DNA of 59,645 nucleotides from Acetoanaerobium noterae (GCF_900168025.1 NZ_FUYN01000002.1:87872-147516); one strand, 5' to 3'. Numbered from the stretch's first letter, positions 15,289 to 25,049 are shown. A program made the numbers and translations. Notes: generated by a model from the letters alone, not told the origin.

Positions 15289-15702
15289 GTGGCAACGAAA
15301 AAAGCTTCAACAAAGCTCAAGAAAACAATAGTTAGACAGCCTAAAGAACCCATAAAAGAAAAAGATAAAAAGATTAATAATGAGATACGAAGACTTACAG
15401 GAATTTTCAAAGATATAGAAAAAAATAAAAGGTTGACCAGTAAGGGACTTATTGAAGAGGCTGCATACATGAAAGCAACACTCGTAGAACTCAAAGCCTC
15501 TATAGATGAAAATGGACCAATAGATGAGATGCAACAAGGAGAATATTCAATCCTTCGAGAACATCCAGCTTTAAAAGCATACAACAGCATGGTTCAAAGA
15601 TACACAACTGTGATAAAACAACTTTCAGACTTATTACCAAAAGAGTTACCAAAAGAAGTCTCAGATGGTTTTGATGAGTTTGTAGGTGGTAGAAGTGATT
15701 AG
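15289..15702 (+). CDS. terS: Terminase small subunit (P27-like)
   Basis: A 137-residue protein with a lysine-rich N-terminus, a helical middle (RRLTGIFKDIEKNKRLTSKG) and SILREHPALKAYNSMVQRYT near the C-terminus, which is characteristic of P27-type small terminases. It recognises phage DNA for packaging. GTG start after AAAGGAGGTG. The 3' end overlaps the large-subunit gene. Confidence 0.85.
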   Translation: MATKKASTKLKKTIVRQPKEPIKEKDKKINNEIRRLTGIFKDIEKNKRLTSKGLIEEAAYMKATLVELKASIDENGPIDEMQQGEYSILREHPALKAYNSMVQRYTTVIKQLSDLLPKELPKEVSDGFDEFVGGRSD

Positions 15703-17446
15703 AAATAATCCAGACATAATTTATGGAAAAATTAAACCTACTGTTGATGCAAAAGGATTAAGACATTATCCAAAAGATTATAATCCCATAATCGAATATT
15801 ATGAGCAAATAAAGAAAAAACAAGCAATTGTTTCAATAAAAATTGAAAAAACCTATAAAAAAATAGTAAATGACATAAAAAATTCAAAATCGGAGTGGTA
15901 CTATAGCACAGCTAGAGCAAATCATATTTTAGAATTTGCTGAAAATTACTGCAGACATTCCAAAGGTAAGCAAGGTGGAAAGAGAATTACTCTAGAATTA
16001 TGGGAAAAAGCTTTTCTTGCTACTATATTTGGATTTATTAACATTGAAGGAATTAGAAAATATCAAAGAGCAGTACTGATAGTAGGTAAAAAAAATGGTA
16101 AATCTTTATTAGCGTCTATAATTGGACTTTATTTGCAAATAGGAGACAATGAGTCAGGTCCTGAAATATACGCAGTTGCGACTAAAAAAGACCAGGCTAA
16201 AATCATATGGCAAGAAGCTAAAAGTATGGTTAGGAAATCCCCAACTCTTAAAAAAAGAATTAAGGCGCTTACTCATGAACTTGATAGCAGAGAGTACAAT
16301 GATGGAGTTTTTAGACCTTTAGCGAGTGATAGTGATACTTTAGATGGTCTTAATGTTCATGGTGTATTAATGGATGAGTTCCATCAATGGAAACATGGTA
16401 GACCACTTTATGACATTATGGCTGATGGTATTACTGCGAGAGAACAGCCTCTTATTTTCATGTGTTCTACTGCAGGTACGATAAGAGAAGACATTTATGA
16501 TGAAATATATGAAGAAGCAGAACTTACTATTAATGGATATGATCTAGAAGATGGATTCAAAGATGAGCGTTCTATTTACTTTGTTTATGAGCTAGACAAG
16601 AAATCAGAGTGGGAAGATGAGAAATGCTGGTATAAAGCTAATCCAGGACTAGGAACTATTAAGAATTTAGTAACTTTAAGGGATAAAGTCAACAGAGCTA
16701 AGAAGAACAGCAATCTAGTTAAAAACTTAGTATGCAAAGAGTTTAATATAAGAGAAACATCAACAGAAGCATGGCTTTCTTATGATGAGCTTAATAACCC
16801 AGCTAAGTTTGATATAAGCTTACTTAAACCTGATTATGGAATAGGAGGCAGTGACTTATCAAGTACTACTGACTTAACTTGTGGAACGATTATTTTTATG
16901 CTGCCTGAGGATAAAACTATATATGTAGAGCAAATGTACTGGATGCCTGAAGACTTACTAGATATAAAAATAAAAGAAGACCACATACCTTATGACAAAT
17001 GGGTAGAACAAGGTTTGCTTAGACTTTGCGAAGGAAACAAGGTTCATTACAGAGATGTTAAGGAATGGTTTGTTGAAATTACTGAAAAGCATGACCTTTA
17101 TATTCCATATCACGGTTATGATGCATGGTCAGCAACTTACTATGTTGAGGATATGAGAAACTACTATGGTAAGAATGGAATGGAATCAGTAATACAAGGC
17201 AGTAAGACACTTTCATCACCTATGAAATCATTAGGAGCAGATTTAAAAGCTAAAAGAATTAATTATAATAATAACCCTATAACAAAATGGTGTTTAAGTA
17301 ACACAACTGTTGTAATAGATAAAAATAATAACATTCAACCTGCAAAAGGAGCAAGTAGTAAGAAAAGAATAGACGGTATGGCAAGCTTATTAAACGCATA
17401 TGTAGTGCTTGAAAGACACTATGATGAATATATCAACTTAATTTAA
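15686..17446 (+). CDS. terL: Terminase large subunit
   Basis: A 586-residue packaging ATPase-nuclease of the HK97 type. Walker A-like VGKKNGKSLLASI (about 129-141), Walker B GVLMDEFHQW (about 227-236), and a C-terminal nuclease with acidic residues (GGSDLSSTTDL; HGYDAWSA). The start is GTG at 15686 or 15695, inside TerS. It pumps DNA into the prohead and cuts it. Confidence 0.95.
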   Translation: MVEVIRNNPDIIYGKIKPTVDAKGLRHYPKDYNPIIEYYEQIKKKQAIVSIKIEKTYKKIVNDIKNSKSEWYYSTARANHILEFAENYCRHSKGKQGGKRITLELWEKAFLATIFGFINIEGIRKYQRAVLIVGKKNGKSLLASIIGLYLQIGDNESGPEIYAVATKKDQAKIIWQEAKSMVRKSPTLKKRIKALTHELDSREYNDGVFRPLASDSDTLDGLNVHGVLMDEFHQWKHGRPLYDIMADGITAREQPLIFMCSTAGTIREDIYDEIYEEAELTINGYDLEDGFKDERSIYFVYELDKKSEWEDEKCWYKANPGLGTIKNLVTLRDKVNRAKKNSNLVKNLVCKEFNIRETSTEAWLSYDELNNPAKFDISLLKPDYGIGGSDLSSTTDLTCGTIIFMLPEDKTIYVEQMYWMPEDLLDIKIKEDHIPYDKWVEQGLLRLCEGNKVHYRDVKEWFVEITEKHDLYIPYHGYDAWSATYYVEDMRNYYGKNGMESVIQGSKTLSSPMKSLGADLKAKRINYNNNPITKWCLSNTTVVIDKNNNIQPAKGASSKKRIDGMASLLNAYVVLERHYDEYINLI

Positions 17447-17457
17447 GGAGGTGAATC

Positions 17458-18615
17458 ATGGGAATATTAGATAGATTTAAAAATAAAGCTGTTACTATCA
17501 CGAACTACAAACTGATTACTCAATCAGGGAGTGGTTTTTTTAATTATGACGGAAAATTATATCAATCTGATATTGTTAGGGCTTGTATAAGGCCTAAAGC
17601 TCAAGCAGTTGGAAAAATTATTGGAAAGCATATAAGAGAAGACCCTGCTGGATTAAAAATAAATCCAGAGCCATATATTAAGTTTCTTCTAGAAGAACCT
17701 AATCCATATATGACTGGGCAAATGTTACATGAAAAAATGACAATACAGCTAATGCTCAATAATAATGCTTTTGCACATATACAAAGGGATGAAAATGGAT
17801 ATCCAGTAGCCATATACCCTATACCTGCTAATTCGGTAGAGGCTATTCAAGATGAAAACTTTAATTTATATCTTAAGTTTCAAATGGCTAATGGTAGATC
17901 ATACACTTTTAAGTATTCAGACATAATACATCTTAGAAGAGACTTTAATTCAAACGATATATTTGGAGATAATCCAGCCACGGCACTAACACAGCTCATG
18001 GAGATAGTGACAACAACAGACCAAGGGATTATAAATGCAATAAAAAATTCCAATGTTATTAAATGGCTGTTAAAGTTCCATACTACTCTTAAGCCAGAAG
18101 ATATCAAGAAGCAAACAAAACAGTTTGTAGATGACTTTTTAAAAATAGAAGATGCTACAGATGGTAGTTCAGCAGGTGCTGCAGCCACAGATGCTAAATT
18201 TGATGCACAGCAGGTAACACCCAATGATTATGTGCCAAATGCTTCGTTAGTTGATAAGACAATAGATAGAATTTACAACTTTTTTAATACTAATAAAAAC
18301 ATAATCCAATCATCTTTCAACGAAGATGGCTGGATTTCTTATTATGAGGCTGAAATTGAGCCAGTTGTAATGCAATTATCAGGAGAATATACAAGAAAGA
18401 TATTTTCCAGAAGGGAGCGTGGTTTTGGAAATAAGATTGTATTCGAATCAACAAATCTTTCTTTTGCTAGTATGCAGACAAAACTAGGTTTAGTTCAGTT
18501 TGTAGACAGAGGAATAATGAATCCTAATGAAGTTAGAGAAATCTTAAATCTAGCTCCAATAGCAGAAGGGGATGTCTATGTAAGAAGGTTAGATACTAGA
18601 CCAACAACAGAATAA
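17458..18615 (+). CDS. Portal protein (HK97 family)
   Basis: A 385-residue portal protein. Family features are the N-terminal SDIVRACIRPKAQAVGKI, NPYMTGQMLHEKM, and the stem region with ERGFGNKIVFESTNLSFAS. It forms the dodecameric entry ring for DNA. AAGGAGGTGAATC precedes the ATG, and the gene sits tightly between TerL and protease. Confidence 0.93.
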   Translation: MGILDRFKNKAVTITNYKLITQSGSGFFNYDGKLYQSDIVRACIRPKAQAVGKIIGKHIREDPAGLKINPEPYIKFLLEEPNPYMTGQMLHEKMTIQLMLNNNAFAHIQRDENGYPVAIYPIPANSVEAIQDENFNLYLKFQMANGRSYTFKYSDIIHLRRDFNSNDIFGDNPATALTQLMEIVTTTDQGIINAIKNSNVIKWLLKFHTTLKPEDIKKQTKQFVDDFLKIEDATDGSSAGAAATDAKFDAQQVTPNDYVPNASLVDKTIDRIYNFFNTNKNIIQSSFNEDGWISYYEAEIEPVVMQLSGEYTRKIFSRRERGFGNKIVFESTNLSFASMQTKLGLVQFVDRGIMNPNEVREILNLAPIAEGDVYVRRLDTRPTTE

Positions 18616-18626
18616 GGAGGTGAAGC

Positions 18627-19280
18627 ATGGCAAAAGTAAGAATAGCAGGAGTAATAATTTCAAATGACCAGAAATGGATATATGACTGGTTCGAAATGGA
18701 TTCATTCTGTCCAAATGATTTACGAAAAGCTATCACTGATGAATATGAAACTATTGAAGTTGAAATCAATAGTGGTGGTGGAAGTGTGTTTGCAGGAAGT
18801 GAAATTTATACAGCATTAAAAAACCATAAAGGACAAGTTAATGTAAGTATAGTTGGCTTAGCTGCAAGTGCAGCAAGTGTAATAGCTATGGCAGGTAAAA
18901 CAGTTAAAATGTCTCCTACTGCTCAGTTCATGGTGCATAATGTTTCAGCACAAGGAGAAGGAGATTATAGAGACATGCAACATATGGCAGACATACTTAA
19001 GACTGCAAATGAAACTGTTGCAAGTGCATATATCTTAAAAACTGGTAAATCTAAAGATGAAATCTTGGCCATGATGGATAAAGAAACATGGCTAACAGCT
19101 GAAAAAGCTAAAGAGTATGGTTTCATTGATGAAGTTATGTTTACAAATGATGATTCTAAATTTCAGCTATTAGCTAATTTTATGCCAAATATCATTCCTA
19201 CAAATGTTATTGAAAAAATGGTAAAAGAAAAAGCTCAAGCCGAATTAGATATTTTAAAATTGAGAGGAGAAATACAATGA
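18627..19280 (+). CDS. ClpP-like head maturation protease
   Basis: A 217-residue serine protease of the ClpP fold. INSGGGSVFAGSEIYTAL begins the active-site region, GLAASAASVIAMAG contains the catalytic Ser, and FMVHNVS contains the His. It cleaves the capsid scaffold during head maturation. Its stop overlaps the capsid start (ATGA). Confidence 0.93.
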   Translation: MAKVRIAGVIISNDQKWIYDWFEMDSFCPNDLRKAITDEYETIEVEINSGGGSVFAGSEIYTALKNHKGQVNVSIVGLAASAASVIAMAGKTVKMSPTAQFMVHNVSAQGEGDYRDMQHMADILKTANETVASAYILKTGKSKDEILAMMDKETWLTAEKAKEYGFIDEVMFTNDDSKFQLLANFMPNIIPTNVIEKMVKEKAQAELDILKLRGEIQ

Positions 19281-20479
19281 ACAGAGAAAAATATTTACAG
19301 ATGAGAAATGCATTAATGACAGAGGCTCAAAATCTTTTGAATGAGGGCAAATTTGAAGAAATGAAAGCTAAAAAAGCTGAGATTGAAAAATTAGATAGCG
19401 ATTTTGAAGCTATAGCAACTGAGCAAGCAAATTTAGCAGCACTAGAAAACAAAGCAGTGCCATATAACCCTGAGAATTCTGCAGTTAATCCTATAGGAGC
19501 TAAAGTAGTAGGAACAACCGAGCAAGACAACAGCAAAGTAGATTATGAGACTGTATTTGCTAAAGTAGCACTGAAAAGACCACTTAATAATGCAGAAATA
19601 GAGGTTTATAACAAATATAACCCTGAAAATGCATATACTCACAATACTACAAATACTGAAATCATGATTCCTGAAACTGTAATAGCTGGAATCATGAAAG
19701 AAGCTGTAGAACTACATCCTATACTAGGAGATGTAAGAAAACTTGGAATTAAAGGAATCGTTAAATTTGTAAAACACACTGGAATTGTAGCTGGAGATGC
19801 TAAATATTACACAGAATCTCAAGTTGTTGAAGATGAAGAAAATACTTTTGGAGAAATTGTTCTAGGGGGACATGAGTTATCTAAGTCTGTTACAGTAAGC
19901 TGGAAATTACAAGAAATGGCTGTTTCTGATTTTATTCCATTTATTCAAGAAGAACTTGGTGAAAGAATCGGAGCTGCTAAAGCACATGCTATAGTAAGAG
20001 GTAACGGAACTGACCAACCTACTGGAATTATTACTGCTCTAAAAGCTCAAACATTAACTCCTCAAATAAAGACTTATGCAACTACACCAGGTTATTCTGA
20101 TTTAACTGCTGCTATGGCTAAGATAGCTTCGGAGTTTGCTGGCGGTGTAAAATTTTATGTTAACACTAGCACTCTTTGGAACAATCTTGCTAACCTGCTT
20201 GATGGACAAAATAGACCTATTTTTATTCCAGACCCAACTTCTGGTGGAGTAGGAAGAATATTTGGTAAAGTAGTTGAAGTTGAAGATGCTTTATTAGATG
20301 GGGAAATTCTTCTTGGGAATTCAGCTAAAGGTTATATTGTTAATACTCAAGAACAAATGAGATTAGTTACTGAGCAACATGCAAAAGCTAGAACTACTGA
20401 TTTCGTAGCTTATGAAGTAAATGACGGAAATGTATTAGCTGAAAAAGCATTCGCTTTAATTGAAAAGGCTGCAGGTTAA
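19277..20479 (+). CDS. Major capsid protein (HK97 fold)
   Basis: A 400-residue precursor. Residues 1-75 form a charged coiled coil, the delta scaffold removed by the protease. The HK97 core follows (ETVIAGIMKEAVELHPIL; GNGTDQPTGII; ARTTDFVAYEVND). Coupled to the protease gene by ATGA. A strong terminator-like hairpin lies right after it. Confidence 0.95.
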   Translation: MNREKYLQMRNALMTEAQNLLNEGKFEEMKAKKAEIEKLDSDFEAIATEQANLAALENKAVPYNPENSAVNPIGAKVVGTTEQDNSKVDYETVFAKVALKRPLNNAEIEVYNKYNPENAYTHNTTNTEIMIPETVIAGIMKEAVELHPILGDVRKLGIKGIVKFVKHTGIVAGDAKYYTESQVVEDEENTFGEIVLGGHELSKSVTVSWKLQEMAVSDFIPFIQEELGERIGAAKAHAIVRGNGTDQPTGIITALKAQTLTPQIKTYATTPGYSDLTAAMAKIASEFAGGVKFYVNTSTLWNNLANLLDGQNRPIFIPDPTSGGVGRIFGKVVEVEDALLDGEILLGNSAKGYIVNTQEQMRLVTEQHAKARTTDFVAYEVNDGNVLAEKAFALIEKAAG

Positions 20480-20485
20480 ATATAT

Positions 20486-20507
20486 GGCTGGGAAACCAGC
20501 CTTTTTT
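20486..20507 (+). terminator. Intrinsic terminator after the capsid gene
   Basis: GGCTGG-GAAA-CCAGCC is a perfect 6-bp stem with a stable GNRA tetraloop, followed by six T. It sits inside the head operon, so it is probably a partial terminator or mRNA 3'-end stabiliser that sets capsid messages above the downstream genes. Confidence 0.85.
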
Positions 20508-20523
20508 ATTTAGGAGGTGAAGC

Positions 20524-20802
20524 ATGTTAGTAGTTAAACATGAATTTCAAGATAAATACTCAGGAAAAGTAATAAAAGTAGGTACAATACTTGAAATAGA
20601 AGACGAAAACAGAAAAAAAGACCTACTTAGCAGACAATTAATTGTAGAAGCAGATGTATTAGTTTTGAAGCAAGATGATCAAGAAGAAGAAAGCGAACTT
20701 ACAGTAAAAGAAATTAAATTAATGCTAGAGGAAAAAGGAATTGAATATACTCCTAGAGATAATAAAGCTAAGTTATTACAGCTTTTAAAAGGAGATAGTT
20801 AA
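20524..20802 (+). CDS. Small head-operon protein with HeH/SAP-like C-terminus
   Basis: A 92-residue protein. The N-terminus (VVKHEFQDKYSGKVIKVGTI) is a small beta domain; the C-terminus (LTVKEIKLMLEEKGIEYTPR, then AKLLQLLKG) is a HeH/SAP-like helix-extended-helix motif common in this position. Possibly a head decoration or Rho-N-like accessory; the precise function is unknown. Confidence 0.7.
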   Translation: MLVVKHEFQDKYSGKVIKVGTILEIEDENRKKDLLSRQLIVEADVLVLKQDDQEEESELTVKEIKLMLEEKGIEYTPRDNKAKLLQLLKGDS

Positions 20803-20814
20803 TGGAGGGATAAT

Positions 20815-21075
20815 ATGCTAGAAAAAATAAAAATGTCCCTAAGAATAAAGCATACGGCATTAGATGATGAATTAATAGACATGATAGCTGCAGCTAAAAA
20901 GGACTTAGCTAGGGTAGGCATAATAAATATAACTGATGAAGATACTTTAATAATTCAAGCTGTTAAATTGTATTGCAAATGGCATTTAAACTATGAATCT
21001 GATGCGGATAGATACAAAGAAGCATATACATCAATGGCACAATCATTGTCCATGAGTGGTGATTACAGTGTATAA
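20815..21075 (+). CDS. Head-tail connector (gp6-like)
   Basis: An 86-residue helical protein (SLRIKHTALDDELIDMIAAA, then AVKLYCKWHLNYE) matching the HK97 gp6/connector pattern. It should form the ring below the portal. Overlaps the next gene by 20 bp. Confidence 0.8.
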   Translation: MLEKIKMSLRIKHTALDDELIDMIAAAKKDLARVGIINITDEDTLIIQAVKLYCKWHLNYESDADRYKEAYTSMAQSLSMSGDYSV

Positions 21076-21379
21076 CGAGATTATAAAGCTAAGAAAGATA
21101 GATAGAACCTATGATGAGGTAGGAGAACCAATAGAAACATCAACCGAAATAGAAGTTTATGCCAAGATATTAAGTATAGGCCAACAGGAATTTTATATGG
21201 CTCATACTGCAGGTTTAAAGCCTGAACTAAAGTTTGAAATAGCTGATTATTTGGATTATCAAAATGAATCTGAAATAGAGCATGAAGGCAAGATATACAG
21301 AGTGCTGAAAACTTACAGAAAAAGTTCTAAAGCTTTAGAAATAACAGTCTACGGAGGTGTAGACCTTGCCACTTCCTAA
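21056..21379 (+). CDS. Phage head closure protein
   Basis: A 107-residue mostly beta protein (YDEVGEPIETSTEIEVYAKI, then IEHEGKIYRVLKTYRK) matching the SPP1 gp16/head-tail stopper family. It starts with an in-frame GTG/ATG region overlapping the connector gene and closes the head before tail joining. Confidence 0.75.
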   Translation: MVITVYNEIIKLRKIDRTYDEVGEPIETSTEIEVYAKILSIGQQEFYMAHTAGLKPELKFEIADYLDYQNESEIEHEGKIYRVLKTYRKSSKALEITVYGGVDLATS

Positions 21380-21809
21380 TGCCAAAATGAAAATAAATAA
21401 AGATGGAGTTAAGTTTGAAAGTAATGTAGATGCAGTAATGTATTCAATGACTGAGTTATCAAGAGCAGCACTTAGAGATACGGCAAAATTCCTTAGAAAA
21501 CGGATGGTAGAAAAGCTAAGAAATCTACAAGGAATGAGAAAATCTAAAAGACCTTATAGCTCTACACAGTACTGGGTTAGAAAAAGAGAAACAGATTTGC
21601 AAATAGGATTTAAGCATAACACCTGGTATGGAGCATTTCAGGAACTTGGAGATAGAGGACAGCCAAAGAGAGATATATTAAGAGGAACTGTTATGGAAAA
21701 TCTTGATGAAATACAGAGAATACAAGCACAATATTTATCTGCACTAAATCAAGAAAAACCAGATATACCAAGTGAAGAAGAATATTTAAGCCCACAAGGA
21801 GAAGAGTAA
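21366..21809 (+). CDS. HK97 gp10-family tail completion protein
   Basis: A 147-residue protein of the gp10 family: AALRDTAKFLRKRMVEKL near the start and WYGAFQELGDRGQPKRDILR later. It helps connect head and tail. Overlaps the closure gene by 14 bp. Confidence 0.82.
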   Translation: MPLPNAKMKINKDGVKFESNVDAVMYSMTELSRAALRDTAKFLRKRMVEKLRNLQGMRKSKRPYSSTQYWVRKRETDLQIGFKHNTWYGAFQELGDRGQPKRDILRGTVMENLDEIQRIQAQYLSALNQEKPDIPSEEEYLSPQGEE

Positions 21810-21810
21810 T

Positions 21811-22176
21811 ATGAGAGAATTGAAAAAGCAACTTAGAAATACTCTCCTTAGCATATGCCCTAATGTTTATGCTTTTGAAAAAGCCCCAGCAGACGGACCA
21901 GTACCATATCTAACCTACGATTTAGCACAAGGTACAAATATAGAAGACCAAATCGTATGGATTGTAGATGTTGATATATGGGATAAGAACATAAATGAAA
22001 TAAATGTTGATGATCTAGTAAAAAAGCTAAAAAAACTTAATAGATTTAATTTTATTAACGATAAAATTCAATTTAGCATGCACTTAGATAGAATTATTAA
22101 CACTAAATCTGAAAGCCTAGATTGGAAAAGAAAAACGGTAGTGTTTAACATTAGATATTATGATAGGGAGGTATAG
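21811..22176 (+). CDS. Tail terminator / completion protein
   Basis: A 121-residue protein between gp10-like and tail-tube genes, the usual position of the tail terminator (gpU-like/DUF3168-like). The sequence (APADGPVPYLTYDLAQGTNI, then VFNIRYYDREV) fits that small alpha-beta fold. Assigned mainly by synteny. Confidence 0.7.
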   Translation: MRELKKQLRNTLLSICPNVYAFEKAPADGPVPYLTYDLAQGTNIEDQIVWIVDVDIWDKNINEINVDDLVKKLKKLNRFNFINDKIQFSMHLDRIINTKSESLDWKRKTVVFNIRYYDREV

Positions 22177-22178
22177 AA

Positions 22179-22751
22179 ATGCCATTACAATTTACTGGAT
22201 TTAATGCTAATACAGCAGAAAATTTACTACTAGATGCTGGAGCATTATACAAGAATTTAGACGAAACACTAATGACAGGAACTCTTATAGGAGCAACACA
22301 AGGCGGTAATACATTTACAGCTAAACCAAATATGAGAAACATTCCAATTGACGGAGTTAAAAGCACAAGAGTAAAAGGACTTAATGTTATAGACAGCTGG
22401 GAAGTAAGCTTAGCAACAAACTTGCTAGAAGTCACAAAGGACACATTAGCTATGGCACTTGGAGCAGTTACAGTTACATCAGGAACTACTCATGATGAGA
22501 TTACTGCTAATAACTATATTTTAGAGACTAACTATCTAGAGAATATAGCTTTTGTAGGAAAGCTTAGCGGAAGTGATGATCCAGTAGTTATTATTATTTA
22601 TAACGCTTTATCCACTGAAGGTCTTAGCCTTAATATGCAAGATGCTTCAGAAGGTAAAATTCCAGCTACATTCTACGGACATTTAGATTCAACTGAACTG
22701 GATACTCCACCTTTTAAAATACTATATCCTAAACCAGTAGTTACACCATAG
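22179..22751 (+). CDS. Major tail tube protein
   Basis: A 190-residue protein in the tail-tube slot: GALYKNLDETLMTGTLIGAT, then SWEVSLATNLLEVTKDTL. The fold should be the tube-forming beta barrel. Followed 10 bp later by the frameshifted chaperone gene, which is the canonical siphovirus order. Confidence 0.85.
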   Translation: MPLQFTGFNANTAENLLLDAGALYKNLDETLMTGTLIGATQGGNTFTAKPNMRNIPIDGVKSTRVKGLNVIDSWEVSLATNLLEVTKDTLAMALGAVTVTSGTTHDEITANNYILETNYLENIAFVGKLSGSDDPVVIIIYNALSTEGLSLNMQDASEGKIPATFYGHLDSTELDTPPFKILYPKPVVTP

Positions 22752-22760
22752 GAGGATTAA

Positions 22761-23066
22761 ATGAGAAGATTACAGACTAAAGATGTTTTCAAGGTTAGTA
22801 AGATTATTAAAAAAATGAATCTAGATTTCACTATAAGTGAAGGAATGTCGCAACACGAAGCTGGAACACTAGTTATCAAGCAGATGGCTGAAAACATGCA
22901 CATGGCAGAGGCTGAAATAACAGACTTTATGGCTGATTTAGTAGGCATATCCGCTGAGGAATACGCTAAGTTACCTCTAATAGATACAATGAAGTACTTT
23001 GAAGAGTTGAAAGAGCAGGAAGATATCAAAAGTTTTTTATCATTTGTGGGCAAATTAGATACATAG
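22761..23066 (+). CDS. Tail assembly chaperone, short form (gpG-like)
   Basis: A 101-residue helical protein between tube and tape-measure genes. Codons 91-93 (AGT TTT TTA) contain a T-TTT-TTA slippery heptamer at 23033-23039. Most ribosomes should read on to the stop at 23066, giving this form; some should shift to -1 and produce the long form ending at 23353. Confidence 0.85.
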   Translation: MRRLQTKDVFKVSKIIKKMNLDFTISEGMSQHEAGTLVIKQMAENMHMAEAEITDFMADLVGISAEEYAKLPLIDTMKYFEELKEQEDIKSFLSFVGKLDT

Positions 23067-23353
23067 AATTGTATGATTTGCTCTTAAAAAGATATAAAAG
23101 CTTAGATGCTGTAATGGAATTAGATGTACTTGATGCAATAGAGCTTATAAAGAAAGCGTATCAAGAAGAAGAAAAAGAAAAATTATGGCAACTATATTTA
23201 ACTAAATATCCTTACATGGATAAAGAAACTTATGTATCTTTTGAGGACTTTTGCAATCCATCTAAGGTTATTAATAAGACATATGAAAACAAGACATTTG
23301 AAGAAATAGTAAGTGAAGCAGAGAGCATATTAGATAGTCTTAGAACTAGATAA
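22761..23353 (+). CDS. Tail assembly chaperone, frameshifted long form (gpGT-like)
   Basis: A -1 ribosomal frameshift on T-TTT-TTA (23033-23039) would join 93 codons of the short form to 104 codons read from 23039 to the stop at 23353, about 197 residues. The second frame is open from the slippery site onward, and its first candidate start (TTG at 23069) has no ribosome site, so it is probably only made by the shift. The G/GT pair coats and delivers the tape-measure protein in lambda-like tails; the ratio of forms matters. Confidence 0.82.
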
Positions 23354-23396
23354 TGTACTCTCTTTTTTTACCTTTACGCAAGAAAGAAGGTGAAGT

Positions 23397-25049
23397 ATGG
23401 AGTTATTTAAACTGTTTGGAAGTATCCTAGTAGATAATAAAGCAGCTGATGAATCTATATCTAAAACAGAAGGCAAAGCAGAAGGACTAGGCGGAAAACT
23501 AACAGGTATGATAGGCACAGCGGCTAAATGGGGAGCTGGCATAGTTGCAGGAGCTGGAACAGCAGTCGGAGGTATGTTAGCACTTGCTAATAAGACAGCA
23601 GAGACAGCCGATGTTATTGATAAATTAAGTGAAAGAACAGGAATAAATAGAGAAGAATTACAAAGATGGAAGTATGCAGCTGAACAATCTGGTGGAGATA
23701 TTGAAAAACTAGAAGTAGGTATGAAAAAATTATCTGATGTTATGGATGGTGCTACTAATGGCTCTAAAGCAAATGTAGAAGCATTTGATAAGATTGGAAT
23801 AAGCCTAGATGATTTAAAAACAAAATCTCAATCAGAAATATTTGATGATGTTATGAATGCACTTGCAGATATGCCAGCAGGAGCTGAAAGAAACGCATTA
23901 GGTAATGATTTGCTTGGTAAATCATATACTGAGCTATTGCCACTTTTAAACGCAGGTAGCGAGGGTATGACAGGACTTAAAGAAAGAGCTGATGAATTAG
24001 GCCTAGTTATGTCAGAAGACATGGTTAAAGCTAATGTCGTATTTGGGGACACTATGGCAGATGTTAAGGCTGCTTTTGGAATGGTTTTTATGACTATATC
24101 AAATCAAATGCTACCTACATTACAAATATTTTTAGATTTTATATTAGATCATATGCCTGAAATTCAAAAAACTTTTGAAATAGTATTTGATGTTATAGGC
24201 AAAGTCATTGAAGCAGCAACACATGTAATAATGGAATACTTGATGCCTTGGCTTGAAAGTTTATTTGAGTGGGTAGAAGCTAATTTACCAGCTATTCAAG
24301 CTATATTTGAATCAATTTTTAATACCATAGGCGAGATAATAAAGGCATTCGTACAAATAGCCACAACTATTTGGAATAAATATGGAGAAGACATAAAACA
24401 GATAACAGAAATAGCGTTTGGAGCTATAAAAACAATCATAGAAACTGTTATAAATATCATCAAGGGAATTATAAATGTTGCCCTTGGACTAATTACAGGT
24501 GATTGGCAAAGAGCATGGGACGGAGTTAAGCAGATATTCAGTAGTGTTTGGAATGGGATGAAAGATTTATTACCTCAGCTATTAGAAGGAATATATGCAG
24601 TCTTAAGAGGTGCATTTAATGTCTTTAGAGATTTAGGCAAAGGCATGTTTGATATGGTGTGGGAAGGTATGAAAAGTGTTTGGAGTAGTATATCAAATTG
24701 GGTAAGTGATAGAATGACTGATTTAAAAAATGCTTTAACATCTTGGAATACTACAAGTTCAAAAATGAATACTAGCAATGTTAAAACAAGTAAAAATGAA
24801 GGCTCTCACTTTACTGGACTTGATTATGTGCCTCATAATAATTATGCTGCATTGTTGCACCAAGGCGAGAGAGTTTTAACAGCAAAAGAAAATAAAGCCA
24901 TGTCAACGGGCACAGGTCAGAAAATAGAAAATAATTTTAATATATCAAGCTTAGTTGTTAGAGAAGAAGCAGATATTAAGAAGATAGTAAAAGAATTATA
25001 TAACTTGCAGAAACAAGATGCTAGAGGAAAGGGCGTGTTATTTGCATGA
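23397..25049 (+). CDS. Tape measure protein (short)
   Basis: A 550-residue protein that sets tail length. The N-terminus is helical (DNKAADESISKTEGKAEGL), residues about 30-62 are hydrophobic and Gly/Ala rich, the middle contains further membrane-like helices (about 240-370), and the C-terminus has SHFTGLDYVPHNNYAALLHQ GER-type tail motif. It is short for the class, so the tail should be short, on the order of 80 nm if the usual 0.15 nm per residue holds. Confidence 0.88.
   Translation: MELFKLFGSILVDNKAADESISKTEGKAEGLGGKLTGMIGTAAKWGAGIVAGAGTAVGGMLALANKTAETADVIDKLSERTGINREELQRWKYAAEQSGGDIEKLEVGMKKLSDVMDGATNGSKANVEAFDKIGISLDDLKTKSQSEIFDDVMNALADMPAGAERNALGNDLLGKSYTELLPLLNAGSEGMTGLKERADELGLVMSEDMVKANVVFGDTMADVKAAFGMVFMTISNQMLPTLQIFLDFILDHMPEIQKTFEIVFDVIGKVIEAATHVIMEYLMPWLESLFEWVEANLPAIQAIFESIFNTIGEIIKAFVQIATTIWNKYGEDIKQITEIAFGAIKTIIETVINIIKGIINVALGLITGDWQRAWDGVKQIFSSVWNGMKDLLPQLLEGIYAVLRGAFNVFRDLGKGMFDMVWEGMKSVWSSISNWVSDRMTDLKNALTSWNTTSSKMNTSNVKTSKNEGSHFTGLDYVPHNNYAALLHQGERVLTAKENKAMSTGTGQKIENNFNISSLVVREEADIKKIVKELYNLQKQDARGKGVLFA

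Noticed and set aside
23069-23353. Separate small gene after the tail chaperone
   Set aside because: Its TTG start has no ribosome site and the frame is continuous with a slippery site; treated as the frameshift product.
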